From CAZAKZ01 sp964485695 (lineage in GTDB: Bacteria; Planctomycetota; JAFGQW01): a stretch of 34,820 nucleotides of DNA. The notes beneath the pieces are model-generated. The model searched no databases and was not told where the DNA came from. It saw nothing but the letters and a program-made list of their open reading frames with translations. Positions 15,293 to 23,558 of the stretch are shown in pieces (position 1 is the stretch's first letter; each line of letters begins with the position of its first letter). The stretch covers positions 1-34,820 of the forward strand of contig CAZAKZ010000051.1 of NCBI GenBank assembly GCA_964485695.1. Direction: 5' to 3'. Position numbers and translations under genes: made by a program.

Positions 15293-18200
15293 GCCGGGTC
15301 TCCTTCCGGAGTGCCGGGGGGGACGGTCTTGCGGCGGAGGCCGAGATCGAGGAGGTCATACACCACCGGGATGACCACCAGCGTGAGGACCGTGGCCGAG
15401 GCGAGGCCGGCGATGACGGTGACGGCCATGGGGGCCCGGAGCTCCACACCCTCCCCGGCCCCGAATCCGGGCAGGAAGGGCAGCACGCCGGTCAGGGGGA
15501 TGAGGCCGAGGATGGTGGTGGCCGTGGTCATCAGGATGGGCCGGAGCCGCACCTTGCCGGCGAGGACCAGGGCCTCGCGGCGGCGCATACCCCGGCGTCG
15601 GAGCTGATTCACGTAGTCCACCAGAACAATGGCATCGTTCACCACGATGCCCGACAGCATGATGGCCCCGATGCCCACCACCACGCTGAGGCGAATTCCT
15701 ATAAGGTAGAGCACCGGCACCACGCCCACGCTGGCCAGGGGGAAGGTGAGCAAGATGACGAAGGGGTGGATGAGGTTCTCGAACTGGGAGGCCATGACCA
15801 CGTAGACCAGGAACAGCGCCAGCACCAGGGCCAGGGCCATGCTCCTGGAGGCCGCCTTCAACTCGGCGTTTTGACCGCCGACCTCGGTGACGATGCCCGC
15901 CTCCTCGGCCTCGATGTGCCGGAGCTCTTCCTCGATGCGAGAGCTGATGTGTCCCAGGTCGATGCCCACCAGGTTGGCCCGCACCAGGGCGGCGCGCTGC
16001 TGATCCATCCGGAAGATCTCCGCGGGTCCGGTATCCCGCACCACCTCGGCCACGTCCTCCAGTGGCCGGGGAAAAGGTTCCTCGGGATTGATGATGAGCT
16101 GTCGCAGGCGCTCGAGACTCGACTGCACCTCCTCGTGGAGGCGCACCCGCATGTCCACCTTGCGGTCCCGGTCATTGAACCGGGTCGCCACCTCTCCCTG
16201 GAGGGCGGTGCGCACCCGTCCCGCCACATCGCCCAGGGTGAGGCCGAGGTCCACGAGTTTGCGCCGGTCGAAGTGGATGAGGACTTCCGGATTGCCGGCG
16301 CGGATGTTGGTGCGCACGTCCCGGACCTCGGGGAATGCGGGCCCCTCGAGGAGTGCCTCCACCCGGGAAGCGACGCGCTGGAGCGCCTTTCGGCTCTGGC
16401 CCTTGATGATCACCTCCACCGGCGTGCGGGTGGCGAACAGGCTCGGATTCTCGAACCGGGGGGCCCGGTTCAGGTCCGGATTCGTGGCGGTGATGCGGCG
16501 GCTCTCGGTCTTGAGACGCACCTCCTCGACGACGTCCCGATGGGATTCCTCGAGCCGGACCAGGATCTTCACTGAATGCTCGCCCTCGTCCGAGTCGGCC
16601 ACCTCGTCCCGGGCCACACCGCTGGCCATGACCGTGGTCTCCACTCCGGGAAGAGACTGAATCCTCTCGGCCACCGGACGCATCACCGTGTCGGTGCGCT
16701 CTACGGGGGTTCCCAGCTGCAGGGCCAGGCGGAGGGTGAACTCGCCCTGGTGCGCCTCCGGCACGAGGTCCGTGCCAAGGGCGGGGAAGAGGTAGACCGC
16801 CACGGCCACCAGGGTCAGGCACCCCACCACCACGGCCAGACGGGCCCGGAGGGCCAGGTCGAGGAGCGGCGGGTAGATCCTCTCCAGGACGCCGTAGGCT
16901 GCATTGAAGGGAACCACGAAGAGGAAGTGAACGCCCGGGCCCAGGACCTTTCCAAGGAGCCGCATCACCAGGATCCCGAGGAAGCTGATGCCCATGGCCA
17001 GGGCCGCGATAATGCGGCCGACGACCTCCAGGACCAGCTGCACCGGCGCCAGCATGAGATTGACGAAGGTCCAGAGCAGGGCGATGAAGGCGTTTCGTGT
17101 CTCGAACATGCGAATGGCGGCGGCCACGTTTCGCAGGGCGTGGGGCATGGACCAGAGAGCGGAGATGCGTCTGGACGGCTTCTCCTTCAGGGTCGAGAGT
17201 CCTTCGCCCCGGGCGGCCAGCATGGGCACGAAGAACAGGGACACCGCCAGGGAAGCCAGGAGGCTGAAGACCACGGTGAGGGCATGGTCCCTGAACAGCT
17301 GACCCGCCACGCCCTTGACGAAGACGATGGGGAAGAAGACGGCGATGGTGGTCAGGGTGGAGGCCGTGACCGCACTGCCCACCTCGCGCACCCCGCGCAG
17401 CGCTGCAGCCCGGACGCCGTCGCCTTCCTGGCGGCACCGGAAGATGCTCTCGGTGACCACGATGGAGTTGTCCACGAGCATGCCGATGCCCATGGCCAGG
17501 CCGCCCAGGGACATGATGTTCAGGGTGATTCCGCCCAGGAACATGGGGGCGAAGGTGACCACCACGCTGATGGGGATGGCCGTGATGACGATGAAGGTGG
17601 GTTGCAGGCGCTTCAGGAACAGAAAGAGCATGAGGGCGGCGAGAATGCCGCCGTAGAGCGCCGAATAGACCACCTCGGAGATGCTGGCGCTGATGAACCT
17701 GGACTGGTCGCTGAGCACCACCGTGCGGGTGCCCGCGGGAAGGTATCGGAGCACGTAGTCCACCGCGGGCCGGCCGGCCGGGCCGCGTTCCTCGCGTCCC
17801 TTGCGGGATTCCCGATCCTTCTTCTTTTTCTTATCCTTCTTCTTGCCGGATCCGGTCGTCTCCTTCTTCTCGGCCTCGGCCTTTTCCACCTTCTCGAGGG
17901 CCTCGGCCTCTTTCTTGCGCCGGCTCTCGAGGGCCGCGTGCTGGAGGGTGGTTCCGAAGAGGCGCTCCCGTACGTCCGAGGCCACCCTGACCGTGTTGGT
18001 CCCCGCTTCCTTGAAGACCAGGAGTTCCACGCTTTCGGTGCCGTCCAGCCGGGTGATGATGTCCCGTTCCTTGTGGGTGACCTTGACCTCGGCCACCTCG
18101 TTCAGCCTCACGGGAATGTTGTTCTGATAGGTGAGGGTCAGACCGCGGATCTCCTCGACGGTTTTGAATTCATTCAGGGTGCGTACGAGGTACTCGGTGT

Positions 18201-18891
18201 CCCCCTCCTTGAGGAGGCCGCTGGCCACGTTCACGTTCTCCTCGGCGAGACGGGTCTGGAGGATCTCGGTGGTGAGGTCGTAGCGCCGGAGCATTTCCGG
18301 GTCGGCCTCGATACGGATCTCCTTCTCCAGGCCGCCCCGGATCTTCACGTCGGCCACCCCGTCCACCTGCTCCAGGCGCCACTCCACCTCTCGGTCCGCC
18401 AGGTCGCGAAGGTCCACCAGGGAGAGGCGGTCGCTGGTGAGACCGATGCGCATCACCGGCTCCTGGCTGGGGTCGTATCGCAGGATCGTGGGGGGTTCTA
18501 CCTCGCGGGGCAGCACGGTGCGGTCCAGCTTTTCCCGAATATCCTGGGTGATGAGCTTCATCGGCGTCTTCCAGTTGAACTCCAGAATGACGTCGCTGAG
18601 ACCGGCGCGGCTCACGGACCGGATGTTCACCAGGTTATTGAGTACGGCCAGGGCGCCCTCGACTCGACGGGTGATCCGGTCCTCCACCTCGGCGGGGGCG
18701 GCTCCTGGATACTCGGTACGTACCGTGACCGTGGGGTAGTTGATCTCGGGCATGAGATCGATGGGAAGCTTGCTCCTGGAGAGGAAACCAAACACCACCA
18801 CGGCGATGACGCACATGAAGACGGCCACCGGGCGGTCGGTGGCCAGCCTGAAGAGGCTTCGGTCGGGGGGGGAGGAATCCTTCCGGTTCAT
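15289..18891 (-). CDS. RND-family efflux permease (first permease) with unusual insertions
   Basis: A 1200-residue protein, about 150 longer than typical RND pumps. It begins with the RLATDRPVAVFMCVIAVVVF first helix and LPIDLMPEINYP, and has the TM4 motif GMLVDNSIVVTES (470-482, D474 followed by N475) and the TM10-11 region MLSGIVVNDAIVLVDYVNQL with RLRPILMTTATTI. Two features explain the extra length: a lysine/glutamate-rich low-complexity insert at about 318-375, just before TM2, and a block with extra hydrophobic segments at about 600-660, between TM6 and TM7. The start ATG at 18891 lies 58 nt after the fusion-protein stop and its ribosome-binding site is weak (GACGAGACC). The order fusion protein, permease, permease on one strand indicates one efflux operon. 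The transporter call is firm; the substrate is unknown. Confidence 0.93.
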   Translation of the reverse strand: MNRKDSSPPDRSLFRLATDRPVAVFMCVIAVVVFGFLSRSKLPIDLMPEINYPTVTVRTEYPGAAPAEVEDRITRRVEGALAVLNNLVNIRSVSRAGLSDVILEFNWKTPMKLITQDIREKLDRTVLPREVEPPTILRYDPSQEPVMRIGLTSDRLSLVDLRDLADREVEWRLEQVDGVADVKIRGGLEKEIRIEADPEMLRRYDLTTEILQTRLAEENVNVASGLLKEGDTEYLVRTLNEFKTVEEIRGLTLTYQNNIPVRLNEVAEVKVTHKERDIITRLDGTESVELLVFKEAGTNTVRVASDVRERLFGTTLQHAALESRRKKEAEALEKVEKAEAEKKETTGSGKKKDKKKKKDRESRKGREERGPAGRPAVDYVLRYLPAGTRTVVLSDQSRFISASISEVVYSALYGGILAALMLFLFLKRLQPTFIVITAIPISVVVTFAPMFLGGITLNIMSLGGLAMGIGMLVDNSIVVTESIFRCRQEGDGVRAAALRGVREVGSAVTASTLTTIAVFFPIVFVKGVAGQLFRDHALTVVFSLLASLAVSLFFVPMLAARGEGLSTLKEKPSRRISALWSMPHALRNVAAAIRMFETRNAFIALLWTFVNLMLAPVQLVLEVVGRIIAALAMGISFLGILVMRLLGKVLGPGVHFLFVVPFNAAYGVLERIYPPLLDLALRARLAVVVGCLTLVAVAVYLFPALGTDLVPEAHQGEFTLRLALQLGTPVERTDTVMRPVAERIQSLPGVETTVMASGVARDEVADSDEGEHSVKILVRLEESHRDVVEEVRLKTESRRITATNPDLNRAPRFENPSLFATRTPVEVIIKGQSRKALQRVASRVEALLEGPAFPEVRDVRTNIRAGNPEVLIHFDRRKLVDLGLTLGDVAGRVRTALQGEVATRFNDRDRKVDMRVRLHEEVQSSLERLRQLIINPEEPFPRPLEDVAEVVRDTGPAEIFRMDQQRAALVRANLVGIDLGHISSRIEEELRHIEAEEAGIVTEVGGQNAELKAASRSMALALVLALFLVYVVMASQFENLIHPFVILLTFPLASVGVVPVLYLIGIRLSVVVGIGAIMLSGIVVNDAIVLVDYVNQLRRRGMRRREALVLAGKVRLRPILMTTATTILGLIPLTGVLPFLPGFGAGEGVELRAPMAVTVIAGLASATVLTLVVIPVVYDLLDLGLRRKTVPPGTPEGDPA

Positions 18892-18949
18892 GGTCTCGTC
18901 GATGGCCTCTCGCCCGGCGTGGGTGTGCGTTTCCGGCGAAATCGCGCCC

Positions 18950-20425
18950 TCAAGGCCGCTTGTTCCCGCTGGATTTCCGGTCCTTCCGGCCGGAGGGGAC
19001 CTGTCTCTTGCGGTCCTCCGAAGGCGTTCCGAGGGCCGGGGAAGACGATACGATTTTCAGGGACTCGCCCCCCTTGAGTCTGTCCTGGCCTGCCACGATG
19101 AGGCGGTCTCCCTCCCGGACCGCGATGATCCTCTGCGGCAGGACCATCACTAAGCCGAGGGATTCCAGGCCGGTGAACCGGGGGGTGAAGTCCGTCGGAA
19201 TCGGGATGGGAATCACCTCCAGCACCTCGGATTCCCGGTACCCGATCTTCACCGGGAGCTTCAGGGCCCGATCCTCCCGGGCCACGAAGACCGTCGGAAT
19301 TCCGCCCAGGGTGTCGTACTGGACCCCGCGCTTGGAAGCCAGCAGTGCCTCTTCGTGGGTGTCGATGACGATGGAGGCGGAGACGTACATGCCCGGCCTG
19401 AGCCGGAGGTCCTTCTGGGAGACCCGCATTGTCACCTTGATGGTGCCCTTCTCCCCCACGACCGGGCAGACGCGTTCCAGGGTGGCCGGGAACGCAATGT
19501 CCTCGAAGGCTTCCGTCTCCAGGCTGACCCGGAGGCCCGGTTTGAGGAGGGGGAGATATCGCTGCGGCAGATTCACTTCCATCTTGAGGTTCGCGCAGTT
19601 GACGAGGGTGAAGGCCGGGGTGTTTGCGGTCAGGTACTGGCCGCGCTGGACGTAGCGCTGGCTGATGACGCCGGCAAAGGGCGCCGTGAGGACCGTGTAT
19701 TCCAGGTCGATGCGGGCCTTCTCAAGGCTGAGGGCAGCCTTGCGGGCAACGGTTCGGGCAATGGCGGCGTTGATGCCGGCCTGGCGCCTGGCGTTCAGGG
19801 ACGCATCCAGGGCCAGCCGGGTCCTGCGCATCTCGTAGCCTCGGGTTTCCAGTTCCTCCTGCTGGATCACCCCGCGGGTGAGTCGACTGTAGCGCTTGTA
19901 CTCCTTCTCGGCCTTATCCGCCGCGATGCGGGCCTGTTCCACGGAGTTCTTCGACTCTTCGATGGCGGCCTCGGAGAGCTCGGCCCGCTTCTTGGCCTCG
20001 GTCTCGTCGGCCTCGGCCTGGGCCAGGGCCACCTGGATTTCCCGGCGATCCAGGACCAGGAGCCCTTCCCCGGGCTTCACGGTCTTTCCCTCCTCGGCCA
20101 TGAGGTGCTCCACGATGCCGGGCCGGCGCACCACGAGGTCGGTCCACTCCTCGGCCTGGAGATCGCCGGTGGTCAGGAGGGAGTAGGATATGGGGCCCCG
20201 GATCAGGGCCTCGACGCGTACCGGAACCGTTTCGGTCTCGTCGTCCTTGCCTTCCGAATCTGCGCTGGCACCGTTGGAATTGCGGGGCCGGTTCGGGTCC
20301 GAGGGGCTGCATCCCCAGAATCCGCAGACGAGGCTACCCACCAGGAGAAGTACGGAGAGAAGCGTGGGGAGGTGTCCGAGGAGGCGACAGGGACGGGCGC
20401 GTTGGGGAGATCCTGACAAGAACAT
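18950..20425 (-). CDS. RND efflux membrane-fusion protein (HlyD/AcrA family), likely lipoprotein
   Basis: A 491-residue protein from ATG 20425. The frame is open 80 codons further upstream, but those residues look non-coding and would put the signal sequence deep inside, so I chose the ATG directly before MFLSGSPQRARP. A hydrophobic segment (about 19-38) ends in FWGC (C39), an atypical lipobox that would give a lipid-anchored protein. Next come the lipoyl/barrel-sandwich half (GIVEHLMAEEGKTVKPGEGL), an alpha-helical hairpin rich in Ala, Glu and Lys (about 128-240), the second lipoyl half (YTVLTAPFAGVISQRYVQRG) and beta-barrel domains. The C-terminal 35 residues are basic and Ser-rich, probably disordered. 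It links the inner-membrane permease to an outer-membrane channel; no channel gene is in view. It is first in the operon and divergent from lnt. No clear ribosome-binding site at ideal spacing (AAGGAG 15 nt away). Confidence 0.9.
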   Translation of the reverse strand: MFLSGSPQRARPCRLLGHLPTLLSVLLLVGSLVCGFWGCSPSDPNRPRNSNGASADSEGKDDETETVPVRVEALIRGPISYSLLTTGDLQAEEWTDLVVRRPGIVEHLMAEEGKTVKPGEGLLVLDRREIQVALAQAEADETEAKKRAELSEAAIEESKNSVEQARIAADKAEKEYKRYSRLTRGVIQQEELETRGYEMRRTRLALDASLNARRQAGINAAIARTVARKAALSLEKARIDLEYTVLTAPFAGVISQRYVQRGQYLTANTPAFTLVNCANLKMEVNLPQRYLPLLKPGLRVSLETEAFEDIAFPATLERVCPVVGEKGTIKVTMRVSQKDLRLRPGMYVSASIVIDTHEEALLASKRGVQYDTLGGIPTVFVAREDRALKLPVKIGYRESEVLEVIPIPIPTDFTPRFTGLESLGLVMVLPQRIIAVREGDRLIVAGQDRLKGGESLKIVSSSPALGTPSEDRKRQVPSGRKDRKSSGNKRP

Positions 20426-20640
20426 GGACTCGGTTTCGTGCTCCTTGCCGGAATATTGATACGATTCCGAAATTGTCCGATCCAGCCCCGAGCTGCACCT
20501 CTCGGTCCTGAAATACCGTACTAACCGTGCTACCTGATATAGATAACGGACTTCCCCCGTGGGTGATAGAACCAATCCGCGGAAAAGTCCGATTCCGGTC
20601 GGGCCGGATCGGGGTGATTGGTTTTGCATCGCGGACTCGA
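20426..20640. promoter_or_regulatory. Divergent promoter region between efflux operon and lnt
   Basis: These 215 bp separate two divergent genes and must carry promoters for both. Candidate -10-like elements are TATAGA (plus strand, in GATATAGATAACGG) and TATCAA (minus strand, in CGTATCAATATTCC), but neither has a good -35 partner. An imperfect inverted repeat, CCGATTCCGG then CCGGATCGG with one bulged base, lies near 20588-20612. No operator can be assigned. Confidence 0.4.
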
Positions 20641-22248
20641 ATGGATAAAGTAGTTCCATTTCCATGTTGGATCTGGTTCCGGAGGCTTGCTGAAACCTTG
20701 TCTGCGATTCTTGCCCTGGGGGTGGGAGGGCTTTCCGGGGCCATGCTGGCCCTGGCCCTGGCCCCGGCGGCCCTGTGGCCCCTGGCCTGGGTCGCCCTCG
20801 TGCCCCTGTTCTGGCGTCTGCCCCGGGCCACGATCGGCCATTCCTTGATCATGGGGGCCGGCTTCGGTGGGATCTACTGTGCCCTCGGTATGGGATGGCT
20901 GGCCCATACCACGGGGGCGGGGTATGCCGGACTGGTCCTCTATTTCACAATTTTTTATACCGTTGCCTTCCCAGTGCTCCGGGGCGTGGCGGGCCTCCGG
21001 AACCGGTTCAGGCCGTTGCTGCTGGCGGCGGCCTGGGTGAGTCTGGATTTCCTCGTTGGTCGCCTGTTCACGGGGATCCCCTGGCTCTTTGCCGGGTACA
21101 GCCAGGTGCGCCTCCTCCCCCTGATCCAGGTCGCGGACGTGACCGGGGTTCACGGCGTCACCTACCTGGTGGTGCTCTTGTCCGCCGTGGTGGCCTTCGG
21201 GTGCGAGACGAGAAAGGTCGCCTGGGTCTCTGCCGTGATCTGGGTGGTCCTGACCGGGGGGGCCTGGATCTACGGCGTGGTTCGCCTCCCGGGGGTGGAC
21301 GTGGGCGTGGAGGCCGGGCCCCTCGTGGCCGTGATCCAGCCCAACATCCCCCAGGCGCTGAAGGACAGCCACGACCGCATGAATGCCCGCACGGTTGTCG
21401 AGACCAACCTCCGGCTGTCCATGGAGGCGTGTCAGGACCCTCGTCCAGACCTCCTGGTGTGGTCGGAGACCATGAATCCGTATCCCCTGGGCCAGGGGGA
21501 TTCCCGGATCTACCGGAGCAATCTGCGCGAGTTCAGCCAGAAAACGAGGCGGGATTTCGGCTGTGCCTTTCTCCTGGGCACCCTCTACCACACGAAGCCG
21601 ATGAAGAAAGGCCGGCCCCCGCCCCCGCATTTCAACAGTGCAATTCTGTTCGAACGGTCCGGCGAGGTTCTGGGGCGCTACGACAAGCTCCATCCCATTC
21701 CGTGGGCCGAGTACATCCCCCTCGGAATCGAATCCGTGGGCAAAGTCATCGAGGACTACACCGGCTTTCCGATGTGCATGAAGGCGGGAGAGACGGCCAC
21801 GGTGTTTCCCCTGGGGGAGGGCGGAAAATGGTCGTTCGGGGCCCTGGTGTGCTTTGATGTCATCTATCCCCGGTACGCCCGGCGCATGGTGGCGGGCGGG
21901 GCTCGTTTTCTGGTCAACCTGACCAACGAGGCCTGGTTCGGAGAAACGGCGGAGTTTGATCAGCTCCTGGCCATCACCCGGTTCCGGGCCGTGGAAAACC
22001 GGATCTGGATGGTTCGAGCTACCAATAGCGGAATCAGCGCCTATATTAACAGTCGGGGCGAGGTGGAGGCGAAGGTCCGGTCCGAGGACGGCCGGGACAG
22101 GGCCGTTCGTGGTCTCCTGAAACAGCGTATCGGGTTGAAGAGCAGCCCGTCAATTTATGGAAGAACAGGGGATGTCTTTGCCGGATTGTGCATTGTCCTT
22201 TCTCTGGTCGCCGTGGCGGCGAGACTCTTTGGACGTTCTCGTAAGTAA
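20641..22248 (+). CDS. lnt: Apolipoprotein N-acyltransferase
   Basis: A protein of 535 residues from ATG 20641 (the frame opens earlier, at 20527, but the residues before MDKVV are not membrane-like). Multiple N-terminal membrane helices are followed by a nitrilase-fold domain starting at about residue 226 (LVAVIQPNIPQ). The three catalytic residues are all in place: E276 in LVWSET, K349 in GRYDKLHPIPWAEYIP and C404 in GALVCFDVIYP (numbering from this start). A C-terminal hydrophobic segment follows. Lnt adds the third acyl chain to diacylglyceryl-lipoproteins in the inner membrane, the last step of lipoprotein maturation after Lgt and LspA, neither of which is in the window. The ribosome-binding site is not obvious, so the start is less certain than the identity. 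The next gene has its own promoter, so lnt is probably a separate transcription unit; no T-tract terminator was found. Confidence 0.95.
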   Translation: MDKVVPFPCWIWFRRLAETLSAILALGVGGLSGAMLALALAPAALWPLAWVALVPLFWRLPRATIGHSLIMGAGFGGIYCALGMGWLAHTTGAGYAGLVLYFTIFYTVAFPVLRGVAGLRNRFRPLLLAAAWVSLDFLVGRLFTGIPWLFAGYSQVRLLPLIQVADVTGVHGVTYLVVLLSAVVAFGCETRKVAWVSAVIWVVLTGGAWIYGVVRLPGVDVGVEAGPLVAVIQPNIPQALKDSHDRMNARTVVETNLRLSMEACQDPRPDLLVWSETMNPYPLGQGDSRIYRSNLREFSQKTRRDFGCAFLLGTLYHTKPMKKGRPPPPHFNSAILFERSGEVLGRYDKLHPIPWAEYIPLGIESVGKVIEDYTGFPMCMKAGETATVFPLGEGGKWSFGALVCFDVIYPRYARRMVAGGARFLVNLTNEAWFGETAEFDQLLAITRFRAVENRIWMVRATNSGISAYINSRGEVEAKVRSEDGRDRAVRGLLKQRIGLKSSPSIYGRTGDVFAGLCIVLSLVAVAARLFGRSRK

Positions 22249-22304
22249 CTGATAATAAAAGAGTTGCCCTGGTCGGGCAGGACCAAATTATCCTCGACTT
22301 GTTC

Positions 22305-22332
22305 TTGACACGGATATTCGGAAGGCTATAAT
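22305..22332 (+). promoter_or_regulatory. Consensus sigma-70-type promoter before the coiled-coil gene
   Basis: TTGACA (22305-22310) and TATAAT (22327-22332), both perfect matches, are separated by 16 bp. Transcription would begin near 22339 and give a leader of about 84 nt before the ATG at 22423. This is the best housekeeping promoter I see in the window. Confidence 0.88.
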
Positions 22333-22422
22333 CAGGCCCAAAGTGCACATCTCAATGTACTTATGTTCGCGCTGCCCCTCTCCGGGCTGCCGCATACCGC
22401 AATAGAAGAAGAAGGGAAACCC

Positions 22423-23265
22423 ATGAGCAACATTCTGAAGGTCTTTATCGTGCTCAACTTTGTCCTTGCCGTGGTCTTCGTCGCGACCGCCGCAACGCTG
22501 CTGGGCAAAGCCGACAACTGGAAGGAGAAGCACGACACCCTCAAGGCCAGCACCGACGACACGATCAAGGAGCTGAACAAGAAAGCCAACTCGCTCACGG
22601 CCAGGGTATCTGAGAAAGAGACGGCCCGCAAAGCTGCCCTCGATGAGCGGGATGACCTCCAGGCGACGGCGAAATCCACGCAGGAGCAGCTCACCGAGAA
22701 GAAGGGTGATTACGAGAAGCTCAACAACAACCTTTCCCAGCTCAAGGAGTCGTACAAGACCCAGGCCACGAACATGAAGCAGGCCATGACCGACCGGGAG
22801 ACGTATGAGAAGCGCATGACCACGGCCGAGGGAAAGGCCCGCACGGCCATCACTTCCAAGGAGACGGCCGAAGACGAGACGCGTCGCCTCGATACGGTCA
22901 TTAACCAGCAAAAAGAGACCATTGCGCAGTATGAGCGCGACATCACCGAGGTCCGCAAGGAACTCGCGCACAACAAGAACCTCATCGCGCTGGCAATCGA
23001 GCGCGGCTTTGACGTCCATACTCTGATCAATGCCCCCGCTGTCGAGGCCGTGGTGCAGAAGGTGAATCCCGAGCTGAAGTACGTCATGCTGTCCGTGGGC
23101 CGGGAGGACAAGGTGACCAAGGGCATGCGTTTCTACGTCAGTCGGAACGCCAAGTACGTGGGTGAGGTGCAGGTGGATACCGTCTACCCGAAGGCGTGCT
23201 CCGCGAGTTTTGTCACCCCCAACATGGAGGTCGAGGCCGGCGATCAGGCCAATACGCGTCTGTAG
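22423..23265 (+). CDS. Membrane-anchored coiled-coil protein of unknown function
   Basis: A 280-residue protein from ATG 22423, with GAAGGG 7 nt upstream; the open frame begins at 22363 but those residues lack coding character. A single N-terminal membrane helix (about 5-27) is followed by a long Lys/Glu/Thr-rich coiled coil (about 31-195). A small C-terminal domain (about 205-280) contains LKYVMLSVGREDKVTKGMRF, YVSRNAKYVGEVQVDTVYP and ACSASFVTPN. That pattern (GxxDxVxKGMxFxVxRxxxYVGEVxVxxV) resembles the beta-domain logic of MreC, and I recall it from planctomycete hypotheticals. The N-terminus is probably cytoplasmic with the coil and beta domain outside. It precedes a 57-residue membrane protein and mreB on the same strand and has a strong promoter, so an abundant envelope or cell-shape accessory is plausible. 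No biochemical function is known to me. Confidence 0.85.
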   Translation: MSNILKVFIVLNFVLAVVFVATAATLLGKADNWKEKHDTLKASTDDTIKELNKKANSLTARVSEKETARKAALDERDDLQATAKSTQEQLTEKKGDYEKLNNNLSQLKESYKTQATNMKQAMTDRETYEKRMTTAEGKARTAITSKETAEDETRRLDTVINQQKETIAQYERDITEVRKELAHNKNLIALAIERGFDVHTLINAPAVEAVVQKVNPELKYVMLSVGREDKVTKGMRFYVSRNAKYVGEVQVDTVYPKACSASFVTPNMEVEAGDQANTRL

Positions 23266-23324
23266 TACGATCCTTCTCGAGTATTGAAGGGCGATTCGCC
23301 CACTGATATATGGAGTGGTGTTTC

Positions 23325-23498
23325 ATGGCCGACGAAGAAATGATGGATCTGGATGAGGTGATCGAGGAGGAAGGTTCCTCCGAAGATACACTGGCCACGA
23401 GCCTGATCATCGTTACGACAGCCTTCCTGCTCGTTGCGATCATCATCACCCTCAGCATACTGGGGAGTGACTATCAGGCCGGACTGCTCGGCGGCTGA
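23325..23498 (+). CDS. Small acidic single-pass membrane protein, 57 residues
   Basis: From ATG 23325 with GGAG 9 nt upstream, this encodes an acidic N-terminus (ADEEMMDLDEVIEEEGSSED, about 2-21), one hydrophobic helix (about 23-46, rich in Ile, Leu, Val and Thr) and a short tail SDYQAGLLGG. An in-frame ATG at 23310 exists, but it is less well placed for the ribosome-binding site. The topology cannot be fixed, although the acidic N-terminus and few basic residues are unusual. It lies 59 bp after the coiled-coil gene, probably in the same transcript, and 211 bp before mreB. I do not recognise a family. A regulatory or scaffolding small membrane protein of the elongasome is only a guess. Confidence 0.7.
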   Translation: MADEEMMDLDEVIEEEGSSEDTLATSLIIVTTAFLLVAIIITLSILGSDYQAGLLGG

Positions 23499-23526
23499 TG
23501 CGTGGCTGAACACAAGCACGATCCCT

Positions 23527-23558
23527 TTGACTGCGAGTTGACTGCGAGTTGACTGCGA
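23527..23558 (+). repeat. Tandem repeat of an 11-bp unit, 2.9 copies
   Basis: The unit TTGACTGCGAG is repeated without any mismatch, the last copy lacking its final base. Each copy begins with TTGACT, which resembles a -35 hexamer, but no -10 box follows at the right distance. Confidence 0.95.

Noticed and set aside
13586..15607. Plus-strand open frame of about 670 codons opposite the second RND permease
   Set aside because: Same explanation: composition without domain structure, and it spans the junction of two real overlapping genes.
16576..19077. Long open frame (about 830 codons) on the plus strand opposite the first RND permease
   Set aside because: It is a shadow of the GC-rich RND gene; its translation is rich in His, Gly, Glu and Asp with no recognisable domain, while the minus strand has all RND motifs.
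22262..22282. Possible terminator after lnt (TGCCC-TGGTC-GGGCA)
   Set aside because: Only a 5-bp stem and no T-tract, so it does not meet the pattern of an intrinsic terminator.
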